Assembly: GCA_903813345.2 (NCBI GenBank)
Contig: CAIIXF020000003.1
Span: forward strand, 33,903,000-33,966,999
From: Owenia fusiformis
Lineage: Eukaryota > Annelida > Polychaeta > Sabellida > Oweniidae
Length of the DNA stretch: 64,000 bases
Direction: 5' to 3'
This document shows positions 23,601 through 34,200 of the stretch, one piece after another. Every line of letters begins with the position of its first letter. The stretch's first letter is position 1. The notes under the pieces are model-generated. The model worked only from the letters and a program-made list of their open reading frames with translations. It was not told where the DNA came from and did no database searches. The position numbers were made by a program, and so were the translations under genes.

Positions 23601-26248
23601 GCATTGATCTTATTTGGCAAATGTTCAGTTTGACTGTACTGTATTCCACGAATACATAGCTGACGTGAGGTAAGGTCATTGACCCCTGTATGGGGTGATT
23701 TTTTGGCTATATCATCAATACGGCTTTCAAGACCATTTACATCACTACGAATGTCCAATATATCAGATTTTAAATCATCTTCAGTTTGTTTACACACTTC
23801 CTCAGCAATTTCACGCATCTTTGATTCTTGAAAGTCCAACCGTGAAGAAATATCTCCAACTTGCTTTTGTAACGAGTTGAACATGGCGTGAATTTTGGTA
23901 TACATATCTTTGATACTAATATCATCAGTGGAGGGTTCTAAATCAATATCACTCTCACTATCAGTGTCAGGTACTCGATCATTTACGGGCTTCAGAGCAT
24001 CAAATCTATTGCTTACCTCTGACATATCTCTAAAGAGAACTCAATGCAAACACTTTTTGGAAACCCCATAAGCTCCATGTTATCAGAACCTCTGAATGTG
24101 AATTAGTGCTATGTTTACTAAATACAGTAAAACCTGTCTGAGTGGAACACCTTCAGTATCTCTAGATAAAAAAGTATTCCACTTGGTAGGTGTTCCACTT
24201 ACAGAGGTTCATTTTACATTGAGTTTCTGGGACTTACAGAGGTGTCCCACTTACAGGCTGAGAGATGTTCCACTTACAGAGGTGTTCCACTTACAGAGGT
24301 GTCCCACTTACAGACTGAGAGGTGTTCCACTTCTAGAGGTGTTCCACTTACAGACTGAGAGGTGTTCCACTTACAGAGGTTTATTTTACTTTGAGTAAGT
24401 TGGTTTCTGGGACTGTTCCACTTACAGAGGTGTTCCACTTACAGACTGAGAGGTGTTCCACTTGCAGAGGTGTTCCACTTACAGACTGAGAGGTGTTCCA
24501 CTTACAGAGGTGTCCCACTTACAGACTGAGAGGTGTTCCACTTACAGACTGAGACGCGTTCCACTTACAGAGGTGTCCCACTTACAGACTGAGAGGTGTT
24601 CCACTTACAGACTGAGAGGTGTTCAACTTACAGAGGTGTCCCACTTACAGACTGAGAGGTGTTCCACTTACAGACTGAGAGGTGTTCCACTTACAGAGGT
24701 GTTCCACTTACAGACTGAGAGGTGTTCCACTTCTAGAGGTGTTCCATATTTACAGGTTTCACTGTCAGCCATTCTAGACTGAACCCACCTATGATGTTTC
24801 ACATTCATTTTCTTCATTTCCATGTTTTACTACAGTAACTGTACAATAAATCTTACCTGCTGAAACAGTAGATAAACTTGAATTAGAGTTCAGCTTTTGT
24901 GTGCTTCTCATCTCAGTATGCACAGGTAGACCCCCCTTGGCTTTAGGTTGAACAAACATACATCTGTAGTTCTCCATGAAGTGCTGGTGGGCTTCCTCAC
25001 TACTCTCAGGGTTTTTCCTATGCAAAATAAATCCAAGATGTATGTCTGTATGGTGTATATTGTATGAGAAGTTCTTGTGATAACATCAAATGTGTGTAGC
25101 ACCGAGATTTTAGAAAGAAATCATCAGATTTTATTGTTATAACTGAAACTAGGGAATGATGCCAAATAATGGCATAACTTGACACCATATCGTCCTTATA
25201 TTAACTTTACCTCATCTATATTAACTTTACCTCATCTATATTAACTTTACCTCATCTATATTAACTTTACCTCACCTATATTCAATTTGACTCATCTATT
25301 TTTTGCCCCTGATTACAGCCTTGAAGATTTTTACATTTTGCCTTCTTTTATTTTCAGACATGTGGTTGCTTAATTCAGAACATTTAATTGGTACACTTGA
25401 TAGCTTTTTTGATTTTAAGTCAAACCATATGTAATGGGCAGTCATATATATAGTCTCAATATCTTAACAATTTTATAATATCAATTGCAATATATTTACC
25501 TATCCCTTAAGCCAGGGTGACTCATCAGCCAGTCCAAGTTGGCATAGTCTATCACAGGTTGATTTGCGCTACCTGGAACTAAAAGACGAGATATATTGCA
25601 TATCAGCAGGGTGAAGTGAGGCAAAAATGTCTATGCATGTTGTAACTTTTTTTGATGAATGTATTTGTAGATTTGAGATTGCATGTTTCATTGCAAGTGG
25701 ATATGAGAACTATGTATTATTACCTCCGTTATTTTACATTAATGATCCTTTTTTACAAATGTGTATTTTTTGATCATCTGGGTCATGTCTGTATAAACAC
25801 ATGGGAACTATGGCTATTTACACTGTTCATATGATTATAGAGGAAACCACCATTGACTATGTAATGACCCATGGGCACATTTATCAGGGGAGCTGTAGTG
25901 TTACGAGCCAAATACTAGACCTGCAAGGAAGTGTGCTAAATTCAATGCCCCGTGGGGGAATCGAATCCAAGACGCTCCGCTCACAAGTCAGACGCTCTAT
26001 CCCTGACCCATAAGGGCTAGTCGCTATAGCTGAGACTGTATTAGCGATTTGCTATTGAGGGTCACTACACCATCCCCTCTGAAGGACAACTTGCTATTGA
26101 GGGTAACTGCATTACATTTAATTCTTATTCTTTTATTTTTAAAATTGTAAAAAAGTTTGAAAGAAAATTTACTTTTGTGATGTTTTTTGCTGACACTTAT
26201 TGCCTTTGTTTCTTCACTTTTGTCAGCATCAAGCTTCACAAGAGACAT
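11692..26248 (-). CDS. Cyclic-nucleotide-binding-domain protein, CNBD2-like, 10 coding exons, 504 aa
   Basis: Coding exons (minus): 26173-26248, 25500-25572, 24857-25017, 15533-15707, 15006-15154, 14582-14727, 14277-14417, 13393-13525, 12105-12365 and 11692-11891. Every junction is GT-AG and every phase matches, giving 1515 nt. The start at 26248 reads MSLVKLDADK. Residues 1-150 are polar. A basic helical stretch lies at about 120-165. A first cNMP-binding-like fold spans about 175-307, with GVGDCFGTL at its loop. A second spans about 330-440, with SFGEISVL (FGE at 406-408). The usual Arg of the phosphate-binding cassette is absent; the sequence there reads DPMKCTIV. The C-terminal tail is charged. 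Two folds and no kinase or channel part suggest the CNBD2 group, linked to sperm function in mammals. That identity is inferred. Ligand binding may be weak or lost. Confidence 0.85.
12646..13375. mobile_element. Pogo/Tigger-like TIR element, split by a nested insertion, in intron 8
   Basis: It starts cagtaagacct after TA (12644-12645) and ends gttttactg before TA (13376-13377). The inside has the 'gtgttccacttacagag' words of this family. Its right end is separated from its body by the element at 12794-13365. It ends only 17 bp from exon 8 of the cyclic-nucleotide-binding gene, just inside the donor. Confidence 0.6.
12794..13365. mobile_element. Nested hAT-like MITE
   Basis: It begins cagcgcttgcattag and ends ttaatgcaagccctg, an inverted pair with few mismatches. 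Flanks read ggtttt on the left and agtttt on the right, an imperfect short target duplication. CAG...CTG ends of this type are common in hAT elements; the superfamily is inferred. It has no coding capacity (572 bp). Confidence 0.6.
13739..14230. repeat. Low-complexity CTGTA/GTGCACTG-rich repeat in intron 7
   Basis: About 490 bp built from short words such as ctgtactgtagtgcactg without a fixed longer period. It lies in intron 7 of the cyclic-nucleotide-binding gene, 47 bp short of exon 7. Long Tyr/Cys/Thr-rich frames here are repeat artefacts. Confidence 0.85.
15767..15970. mobile_element. Harbinger-like MITE with TAA target duplication
   Basis: It begins ccaggcccgtagccagg and ends cctggctatgggcctgg, near-perfect inverted ends. 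TAA is present on both sides (15764-15766 and 15971-15973), as expected for PIF/Harbinger. It is 204 bp and non-coding, and lies in intron 3 close to exon 4 of the cyclic-nucleotide-binding gene. Confidence 0.7.
15974..16880. other. Intron 3 sequence, nothing recognised
   Basis: Between the Harbinger-like MITE and the composite satellite. No exon, RNA gene or clear repeat was seen. Confidence 0.5.
16881..17280. repeat. 66-bp tandem repeat (two related 33-bp halves)
   Basis: The segment ttgttccttaaccaagg recurs near 16938, 17004 and 17070, a 66-bp period. Each unit contains a 'taaccaaggtgca' half and a related 'taaccagggtgca' half. The same array resumes at about 17510-17710. It is part of a larger GGGTGCAA-rich satellite zone in intron 3. 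Confidence 0.8.
17281..17480. repeat. 40-bp tandem repeat, five copies
   Basis: Units start at 17281, 17321, 17361, 17401 and 17441. The first three are identical (taaatcctttatccaagtta followed by taatcacgtgcaaatgtcct). The last two are diverged toward the flanking gggtgcaa-type repeat. Confidence 0.9.
17510..17710. repeat. Second block of the 66-bp repeat
   Basis: It repeats the pattern of 16881-17280 (ccctgttcctaaccagggtgc, then cttgttccttaaccaaggtgc) after the 40-bp array, so the 40-bp array sits between two blocks of the older repeat. Confidence 0.8.
17745..18812. repeat. Satellite with 72-91-bp units and a 529-bp higher-order duplication
   Basis: Units read roughly gggtgcaaatatcccttgca, ccaatatggggttgcaaagt, tgggtgcaactctcccaaat, then a variable 'ccttcacacctattcc' spacer. 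Spacing is 72 bp (18369 to 18441) or 91 bp (18611 to 18702). The stretch 17870-18045 reappears at 18399-18580. Reading frames in all phases here are repeat artefacts. Confidence 0.9.
19567..22116 (-). CDS. LINE ORF2 C-terminal part: reverse transcriptase
   Basis: Open for 849 codons from 22116, overlapping the endonuclease frame by 89 nt. The first 25 or so residues are probably out-of-frame noise; homologous sequence starts near KRKKSMYKAYWCKELDNAW. RT motifs are AAGFDRIPAEVIK (about 215), GFRKERSCQDHLY (about 311), FVDFSKAFD (about 343-351, first catalytic Asp), KQGCKISPSLFSIYIN (about 403) and LLYADDIAL (YADD about 444-447). After the thumb, about 760-805 has LRCGVLPLRVETGRY and a Cys/His knuckle CLMC-x-HFLIDCPLYNDLR. 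Apart from the N-terminal frameshift it looks intact. Confidence 0.9.
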   Translation of the reverse strand: MHIVFLKILYLKKWIKTFLQNLNTCQNKRKKSMYKAYWCKELDNAWEQVCKSEKAYIKCKHGVYQKRALKATYCQDRRYFDRLNRKYKRNYQRKEEMELMNMCNDKYDQKSFWKKIGKIGISENRQNSIPMQVIDSDGQMSTDKNTILNQWEVEFQKLYNQKDNPNYNSEFFHSIQTEYNSMNTDESKDVNPDLNKDISLQEVMSSIKNAKLRKAAGFDRIPAEVIKNRACMTLLHLIIAYSFTHSIVPEQWNMGIINPIPKSGNKDRRVPLNSRGITLISIPCKVYCDIINSRLTDWIEKNGKLVDEQNGFRKERSCQDHLYSLYSIVHNRQLSKLSTFVCFVDFSKAFDNINRQCLFVKLNRMGIKGRIYHAIVSLYENVQCAVRINGTLTNWFPVSKGVKQGCKISPSLFSIYINSLATEIKNLGLGVKYGLNENISLLLYADDIALIAANEFDLQTMLDKLNEWCNNWRIQINTEKTQVLHFRPKNIVQSKFVFLCGLNTISSVNEYQYLGLYLDEHLTFKKAIETLAASASRALGVIIAKFYHKGGFTFDVFTKLYNSLVLPIMTYGSGIWGDKPRGLLNNVQNKAARFFLGVGKYTPNDAVNGDIGWPSFYSVQLKETFRQWCRFTNMNNSRVTKKIFTWSKNVRKSWEYQVIKIFDQNGLTYFTDKECTQIHSTKAKIKSFQKKLIDKHQIDWHINLWNDNKNKENGNKLRSYRLHKSCFHTEEYVEMYLPRIYRQALAKLRCGVLPLRVETGRYNPKLDLHDRICLMCDMQEVENEIHFLIDCPLYNDLRYDVFTYMSSLHPSFENSTNLAKYCLIMCDCNVYMLAKLVYCMFKRRKLFLL
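22028..23134 (-). CDS. LINE ORF2 N-terminal part: endonuclease
   Basis: EEP-fold endonuclease that would nick target DNA. The frame opens directly after the ORF1 stop. Its true N-terminus reads RLVISSWNVNGWS, typical of this family, and no ATG precedes that motif in frame. Further motifs are IMCISESFL, GSGGVGVLI, ICGDFNSRCGD, SVIDYIIV and PDHSVLLCEL, so the catalytic Asp/Asn and the terminal Asp-His are present. The frame ends at a stop at 22028 because of a single-base shift; the reverse transcriptase continues in the next frame. Confidence 0.85.
   Translation of the reverse strand, partial: DSRRSRLVISSWNVNGWSLKQNDNSAFRQDVIDSLNPDIMCISESFLKYHDVLTIPNYVWYGNNRTNQHHNARRGSGGVGVLIHERVFNIFNIELLDDESEGILWMKLSCKTSDTVICLCSCYLPPKDSTRSIDGEDFYNNLLNKIYIYQNIGFTVICGDFNSRCGDVFDYIAGVDEVPPRNILDYGENSYGVLLTEFLIDSNFVMLNGRKGNSNNFTFIDAMRGKSVIDYIIVPHEQLDLWQDFSVLTISDIINKFNLRIPDKQPDHSVLLCELSLNHVSNVSDAYTYENDNHFDDAKKRYDVRNVPNNFMENDAFNDILNDAILSIENALNVSNDVNNAYCIFENLVLKEMDKNLPAKSKHMSKQT
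23135..24025 (-). CDS. LINE ORF1, nucleic-acid-binding coiled-coil protein, 296 aa
   Basis: Residues about 30-100 are charged and heptad-like (KIHAMFNSLQKQVGDISSRL), fitting a trimerising coiled coil. About 118-225 resembles the RRM and C-terminal domain of L1-type ORF1 (LCIRGIQYSQTEHLPNKINA, AKRLGRNNDSKVVIV, KNKLSQSRRNKDVKIFPAKT). The tail is Arg/Ser/Pro-rich and basic. It ends in a single TAG, after which the endonuclease ORF continues in the same frame. It probably coats LINE RNA. The element sits inside the intron of the cyclic-nucleotide-binding gene. Confidence 0.85.
   Translation of the reverse strand: MSEVSNRFDALKPVNDRVPDTDSESDIDLEPSTDDISIKDMYTKIHAMFNSLQKQVGDISSRLDFQESKMREIAEEVCKQTEDDLKSDILDIRSDVNGLESRIDDIAKKSPHTGVNDLTSRQLCIRGIQYSQTEHLPNKINAILREDLKLRDITIESAKRLGRNNDSKVVIVTCRTIDDRSIILENKNKLSQSRRNKDVKIFPAKTKSELAHESNLRKLVNTCARDDLIVINGRIVDKRDQRQRNRGHDGFRGNRENTPDGRTSTNRQRSRSPAPTSRGAPRNVNTAREGRRSRQD
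24125..24764. mobile_element. TIR element expanded internally into a tandem array
   Basis: The ends are cagtaaaacctg and caggtttcactg, 12-bp inverted repeats with one mismatch; TA precedes the left end. The inside is almost entirely repeats of ggtgttccacttacagactg and ggtgtcccacttacag, about 19 and 38-43 bp. It lies in intron 3, about 90 bp past the exon 3 donor. Frames rich in 'TERCSTYRLRG' are artefacts. Confidence 0.75.
25198..25300. repeat. 20-bp tandem repeat, four to five copies
   Basis: The unit attaactttacctcatctat repeats with near identity and then decays. It is in intron 2 of the cyclic-nucleotide-binding gene. Confidence 0.9.
25840..26035 (-). mobile_element. tRNA-derived SINE
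   Basis: On the minus strand 26033-25947 resembles a tRNA head. An A-box-like TAGCCCTTATGGGTCAGGGA is followed by GATAGAGCG, and a B-box-like GGATTCGATTCCCCC lies further on. The anticodon arm is degenerate, so it is not a functional tRNA. The body appears to run on towards 25840. It lies in intron 1, about 140 bp from exon 1. Confidence 0.6.
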
Positions 26249-26389
26249 CTTCGGATAGTAAGTCTTAGACCAGACGACTGTATAACTTCATAAATATCCT
26301 CGTTGAGTTCATGTAGCAAGTAATAAGAAGACACTCCAATTTCACACCTGCGGCTGACAGGTGGTTGTTTACAATCTCCTGACAACAAA

Positions 26390-26399
26390 TCTCGCGAGA
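26390..26399. promoter_or_regulatory. TCTCGCGAGA palindromic promoter motif
   Basis: Perfect 10-bp palindrome, 142 bp upstream of the start codon at 26248. This motif is known from CpG-type and often bidirectional animal promoters. It lies between the cyclic-nucleotide-binding gene and the putative plus-strand exon ending at 26722. Confidence 0.65.
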
Positions 26400-26543
26400 C
26401 TTAATTCAAAAATATATAATCTAAGTGCTTTACTCATTCAATAGATTATTAAATGGCATATTAATTAAGTTCACTACAGGGACTTTTGATTTTTTGGTCG
26501 AATTATTCACATAAACCTCTCATATGTGAAAATAATACCTGGA

Positions 26544-26551
26544 TCACGTGA
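26544..26551. promoter_or_regulatory. TCACGTGA E-box
   Basis: Perfect palindromic E-box of the USF/MITF class, in the same intergenic gap as the TCTCGCGAGA motif. A role is inferred from position. Confidence 0.45.
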
Positions 26552-26599
26552 CTAATTATCGAGATTTCATAATGTCGAGAATGTAAACACGATTGATTT

Positions 26600-26722
26600 T
26601 AGAAATCACATCTTGCGATTTATTTGCCGATATATTGGATTTAACGTGATTGTTTCTGCTCGTAGATGTTGAACAACTTATATGTCACAAATCTGGAATA
26701 AGTTGTAGGGCTGCGAGTGGAG
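26600..26722 (+). other. Putative non-coding first exon of a plus-strand gene
   Basis: The sequence ends in a consensus donor, GTGGAG then gtaagt, at 26722/26723. It is divergent from the cyclic-nucleotide-binding gene start and shares its promoter gap. The next plus-strand exon seen is at 49854, whose 5-nt leader before ATG needs a 5' UTR exon. The start coordinate is a guess and the link is inferred. Confidence 0.4.
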
Positions 26723-26965
26723 GTAAGTTGAGGAATATGTCATTGAATATTTGATGGGAATTTTTTCCTAATTTTCGCATGGTTTCTAAAACAGAGCTGA
26801 TGAGTGTTCATGGGATTGGGATGTTATTACTTTCTCCTTCCTTCCTTGTCATAATGTGAATGACATGCTTTACTTTGTAGCTAGACTAGTTTATTTCCTA
26901 ACATAGTATTTACACATGTTTTTATCACAGGGCTTGGCTGGGGTGTCGGGCAATCCGATAAGTGT

Positions 26966-27246
26966 CAGGGGCGGATCTGGGAACCAACAAGGGGGGGGGG
27001 GCCCAAATTTCAGGTCAGAGAAAAAAAAATGTTGGGCCCCTAAAACGCAAAAGTGGGCCCAAATTTTGAAATTTTGAGGCCCATTTTCTTCAAAATTTGG
27101 CCTGAATTTAAAAATAAGGCCTTAAAAGGCCCAGTAATGACCAAAAAGGCCGACTTTTGGGCCCAATTTTTTTTTCTGGGCCCACCCAAGGGGGGGGGGG
27201 GGGGGGGGGCCCGGGCCCCCAGGCCCCCCCCCCTAATCCGCCAGTG
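26966..27246. mobile_element. MITE with GGCGGATCTGGG termini, copy 2
   Basis: It begins caggggcggatctggg and ends ctaatccgccagtg. AGTGT is duplicated at 26961-26965 and 27247-27251. It contains long G and C runs. It belongs to the same family as 7463-7648; both copies show 5-bp target duplications. Confidence 0.75.
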
Positions 27247-27251
27247 AGTGT

Positions 27252-28245
27252 TTACTTTTATAAAGCATTCAAGGGAGACCAATGTTGATGCTTCCTGAAA
27301 ATTGTACAAAAAGGTTGTTAGATATATCTTGTAAAAATATACGGAATCCTTTCAATAATCAACACGCTGATTCAAACAACCCAACAGTACACGTTTACCC
27401 AAAATGGTGGCAATCCAATTACTTGCTGAGAAATCTGAAGAATATGTGAAGAATTGATTAATGTCAAAATGCCGACAATTTTTACCTCAAAATGATGAGC
27501 TCTAGGGTCGATTTCTCCCTCAGGACACGTCCACTGTTAAAAATTGGTAGTTCCTAGAGTTTTTTTTCCTAAGGTTCATTCCCGTATATTATTTTTAACG
27601 AAGGACAGCCTATAACGACTGCTATACACAAAAAGATGCATGAAATTATCATTTCTAAACTAGAATTGTTCACTCGGGGCAATCAGTGTGAGTTTCCATT
27701 TTTTGGTTCGATTTTTTGCACAGGTGTATTCAATTCAGCAATTAGATTAGTTCAATTTTTTTTAGATAGATGTCACTTGTGTTCATTATTTCACAGCAGT
27801 CCCTTCCCATAATGCACCTAATATTGTGGGAATATTTTCCTCTCAAGCACCTACTCCATTTTGCAAGTGCAGTAGGTGCTTGAGAGGTTCTTCCATGAAA
27901 GATTCTTGGTGAGGCAATATACATGTAGTTTCTATATATGGGCATCAAAAGCCAACACATAGCCTTCAAGCGCATATTAAATGATTTCAGTCGATATCAC
28001 AAAATTTGGTTTCACAGATCAAGAGCTCACATAAGAATAACATTCATAAGACAAAACAGTGTAAATATAAAGATTGATCTATTCATAACCTTCATGTATA
28101 TAATCATTACCAATGTATGTACATACATATATCGAGTCATTATATCAGAATTATTAGATGGATCAAATTTCTATCATTCTCTAATTTCTAAAAGAAAATT
28201 ATTTCCCCATTTTCATTATTCAAAAGCAATTCAAAACACAAGGTG
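27252..28245. other. Intronic/intergenic sequence with one perfect hairpin
   Basis: No exon was recognised. A stem-loop lies at 27839-27887: cctctcaagcacctact pairs perfectly with agtaggtgcttgagagg around a 15-nt loop. The remainder is AT-rich and unremarkable. Confidence 0.6.
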
Positions 28246-31200
28246 ATTAATAACACATAAGCATTACGCTGACCAATATTTGACATGGTATGAATACTAT
28301 ACATATATACAGGAGCTTTACAATAACAAACACATTGTACTGACCAATATCTGACATATCATGAACACTATACATATATACAGGAGCTTTACAATAGCAT
28401 ACATATTACACTGACCAATATCTGACATATTATGAAGACTATACATATATACAGGAGCTTTACAATAACATACACATTACACTGACCAATATTTGACATA
28501 TTATGAATACTATACATATATACAAGAGCTTTACAAAAACATACACATTGTACTGACCAATATCTGGCATATTATGAACACTATACATATATACAGGAGC
28601 TTTACAATAACATACACATTACACTGACCAATATCTGACATATTATGAACACTATACATATATACAGGAGCTTTACAATAACATACACATTACACTGACC
28701 AATATCTGACATATTATGAACACTATACATATATACAGGAGCTTTACAATAACATACACATTACACTGACCAATATCTGACATATTATGAACACTATACA
28801 TATATACATGAGCTTTACAATAACATACACATTACACTGACCAATATCTGACATATTATGAACACTATACATATATACAGGAGCTTTACAATAACATACA
28901 CATTACACTGACCAATATCTGATATATTATGAACACTGTACATATATACAGGAGCTTTACAATAACATACACATTACACTGACCAATATCTGACATATTA
29001 TGAACACTATACATATATACAGGAGCTTTACAATAGCATACATATTACACTGACCAATATCTGACATATTATGAACACTATACATATATACAGGAGCTTT
29101 ACAATAGCATACATATTACACTGACCAATATCTGACATATTATGAAGACTATACATATATACAGGAGCTTTACAATAACATACACATTACACTGACCAAT
29201 ATCTGACATATTATGAACACTATACATATATACATGAGCTTTACAATAACATACACATTACACTGACCAATATCTGACATATTATGAACACTATACATAT
29301 ATACAGGAGCTTTACAATAACATACACATTACAATGACCAATATCTGACATATTATGAAGACTACACATATATACAGGAGCTTTACAATAACATACACAT
29401 TACACTGACCAATATCTGACATATTATGAACACTATACATATATACAGGAGCTTTACAATAACATACACATTACAATGACCAATATCTGACATATCATGA
29501 ACACTATATATATATACAGGAGCTTTACAATAACATACACATTACACTGACCAATATCTGATATGTTATAAACACTATACATATATACAGGAGCTTTACA
29601 ATAACATACACATTACGCTGACCAATATCTGACATATTATGAACACTATACATATATACAGGAGCTTTACAATAACATACACATTACACTGACCAATATC
29701 TGACATATTATGAACATTATACATATATACAGGAGCTTTACAATAACATCCATATTACACTGACCAATATCTGACATATTATGAACATTATACATATATA
29801 CAGGAGCTTTACAATAGCATACACATTACACTGACCAATATCTGATATGTTATAAACACTATACATATATACAGGAGCTTTACAATAACATACACATTAC
29901 GCTGACCAATATCTGATATATTATGAACACTATACATATATACAGGAGCTTTACAATAACATACACATTACACTGACCAATATCTGACATATTATGAACA
30001 CTGTACATATATACAGGAGCTTTACAATAGCATATACATTACACTGGCCAATATCTGACATATTATGAACATTATACATATATACATGAGCTTTACAATA
30101 ACATACACATTACACTGACCAATATCTGACATATTATGAACATTATACATATATACAGGAGCTTTACAATAACATCCATATTACACTGACCAATATCTGA
30201 CATATTATGAACATTATACATATATACAGGAGCTTTACAATAGCATACACATTACACTGACCAATATCTGATATGTTATAAACACTATACATATATACAG
30301 GAGCTTTACAATAACATACACATTACGCTGACCAATATCTGACATATTATGAACACTATACATATATACAGGAGCTTTACAATAACATACACATTACACT
30401 GACCAATATCTGACATATTATGAACATTATACATATATACATGAGCTTTACAATAACATACACATTACACTGACCAATATCTGACATATTATGAACACTA
30501 TACATATATACAGGAGCTTTACAATAACATATCATGAACACTATACATATATACATGAGCTTTACAATAACATACACATTACACTGACCAATATCTGACA
30601 TATTATGAACACTATACATATATACAGGAGCTTTACAATAACATACACATTACACTGACCAATATCTGACATGTTATGAACACTATACATATATACAGGA
30701 GCTTTACAATAATATACACATTACACTGACCAATATCTGACATATTATGAACACTATACATATATACATGAGCTTTACAATAACATACACATTACACTGA
30801 CCAATATCTGACATATTATGAACACTATACATATATACAGGAGCTTTACAATAACATACACATTACACTGACCAATATCTGAAATATTATGAACACTGTA
30901 CATATATACAGGAGCTTTACAATAACATCCATATTACACTGACCAATATCTGATATATTATGAACACTATACATATATACAGGAGCTTTACAATAGCATA
31001 CACATTACACTGACCAATATCTGACATATTATGAACACTATACATATATACAGGAGCTTTACAATAACATACACATTACACTGACCAATATCTGACATAT
31101 TATGAAGACTATACATATATACAGGAGCTTTACAATAACATACACATTACACTGACCAATATCTGACATATTATGAACACTATACATATATACAGGAGCT

Positions 31201-34200
31201 TTACAATAACATACACATTACACTGACCAATATCTGACATATTATGAACACTGTACATATATACAGGAGCTTTACAATAACATACACATTACACTGACCA
31301 ATATCTGACATATTATGAACACTGTACATATATACAGGAGCTTTACAATAACATACACATTACACTGACCAATATCTGACATATTATGAACACTGTACAT
31401 ATACAGGAGCTTTACAACAACACACACATTACACTGACCAATATCTGACATATCATGAACACTGTACATATATACAGGAGCTTTACAATAACATACACAT
31501 TACACTGACCAATGTCTGACATATTATGAACACTATACATATATACAGGAGCTTTACAATAACATACACATTACACTGACCAATATCTGATATATTATGA
31601 ACACTGTACATATATACAGGAGCTTTACAATAACAAACACATTGTACTGACCAATATCTGACATATCATGAACACTATACATATATACAGGAGCTTTACA
31701 ATAACATACACATTACAATGACCAATATCTGACATATTATGAACACTATACATATATACAGGAGCTTTACAATAACATACACATTACACTGACCAATATC
31801 TGACATATTATGAACACTATACATATATACAGGAGCTTTGCAATAACATACACATTACAATGACCAATATCTGACATATTATGAACACTATACATATATA
31901 CAGGAGCTTTACAATAACATACACATTACACTGACCAATATCTGACATATTATGAACACTGTACATATATACAGGAGCTTTACAATAACATACACATTAC
32001 ACTGACCAATATTTGACATATTATGAACACTATACATATATACAGGAGCTTTACAATAACATACACATTACACTGACCAATATCTGACATATTATGAACA
32101 CTGTACATATACAGGAGCTTTACAATAACATACACATTACACTGACCAATATCTGACATATTATGAACACTGTACATATACAGGAGCTTTACAATAACAT
32201 ACACATTACACTGACCAATATCTCACATATTATGAACACTATACATATATACAGGAGCTTTACAATAACAAACACATTACAATGACCAATATCTGACATA
32301 TTATGAACACTGTACATATATACAGGAGCTTTACAATAACATACACATTACAATGACCAATATCTGACATATTATGAACACTATACATATATACAGGAGC
32401 TTTACAATAACATACACATTACAATGACCAATATCTGACATATTATGAACACTGTACATATATACAGGAGCTTTACAATAACAAACACATTACAATGACC
32501 AATATCTGACATATTATGAACACTGTACATATACAGGAGCTTTACAATAACATACACATTACACTGACCAATATCTGACATATTATGAACACTATACATA
32601 TATACAGGAGCTTTACAATAACATACACATTACAATGACCAATATCTGACATATTATGAACACTGTACATATACAGGAGCTTTACAATAACATACACATT
32701 ACACTGACCAATATCTGACATATTATGAACACTATACATATATACAGGAGCTTTACAATAACATACACATTACAATGACCAATATCTGACATATTATGAA
32801 CACTATACATATATACAGGAGCTTTACAATAACATACACATTACAATGACCAATATCTGACATATTATGAACACTATACATATATACAGGAGCTTTACAA
32901 TAACATACACATTACAATGACCAATATCTGACATATTATGAACACTGTACATATACAGGAGCTTTACAATAACATACACATTACACTGACCAATATCTGA
33001 CATATTATGAACACTGTACATATATACAGGAGCTTTACAATAACATACACATTACACTGACCAATATCTGATATATTATGAACACTGTACATATATACAG
33101 GAGCTTTACAATAACATACACATTACACTGACCAATATCTGACATATTATGAACACTGTACATATATACAGGAGCTTTACAATAACATACACATTACACT
33201 GACCAATATCTGACATATTATGAACACTGTACATATATACAGGAGCTTTACAATAACATACACATTACACTGACTATTATCTGACATATTATGAACATAT
33301 ATACATATATACAGGAGCTTTGCAATAACATACACACTAATATCTGACATATCATGAACACTATACATATATACAGGAGCTTTACAATAACATACACATT
33401 ACAATGACCAATATCTGACATATTATGAACACTGTACATATATACAGGAGCTTTACAATAACATACACATTACAATGACCAATATCTGACATATTATGAA
33501 CACTATACATATATACAGGAGCTTTACAATAACATCCATATTACACTGACCAATATCTGATATATTATGAACACTATACATATATACAGGAGCTTTACAA
33601 CAACACACACACATTACACTGACTAATATCTGACATATTATGAACACTATACATATATACAGGAGCTTTACAATAACATACACATTACACTGACCAATAT
33701 CTGACATATTATGAACACTGTACATATATACAGGAGCTTTACAATAACATACACATTACAATGACCAATATCTGACATATTATGAACACTATACATATAT
33801 ACAGGAGCTTTACAATAACATCCATATTACACTGACCAATATCTGACATATTATGAACATATATACATATATACAGGAGCTTTACAATTACATACACATT
33901 ACACTGACCAATATCTGACATATTATGAACACTATACATATATACAGGAGCTTTACAACAACATACACATTACAATGACCAATATCTGACATATTATGAA
34001 CACTGTACATATATACAGGAGCTTTACAATAACATACACATTACAATGACCAATATCTGACATATTATGAACACTATACATATATACAGGAGCTTTACAA
34101 TAACATCCATATTACACTGACCAATATCTGACATATTATGAACATATATACATATATACAGGAGCTTTACAATTACATACACATTACACTGACCAATATC

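Larger units (their letters stand above)
19394..24079 (-). mobile_element. Near-full-length non-LTR retrotransposon (LINE) in intron 3
   Basis: It holds, in order, an RNA-binding ORF1, an apurinic-type endonuclease and a reverse transcriptase with a C-terminal zinc knuckle, all on the minus strand. A candidate target duplication flanks it: ttatcaaaacc at 19383-19393 and ttatcagaacc at 24080-24090 (10 of 11 identical). Accepting those ends gives about 4.7 kb with a very short 5' UTR. It has the same orientation as the host gene. The clade is uncertain. The ORFs are mostly intact, so the insertion is fairly young. Confidence 0.9.

Noticed and set aside
24111-24782. Frames with repeated TERCSTYRLRGVPL
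   Set aside because: They are products of the tandem array inside a TIR element.
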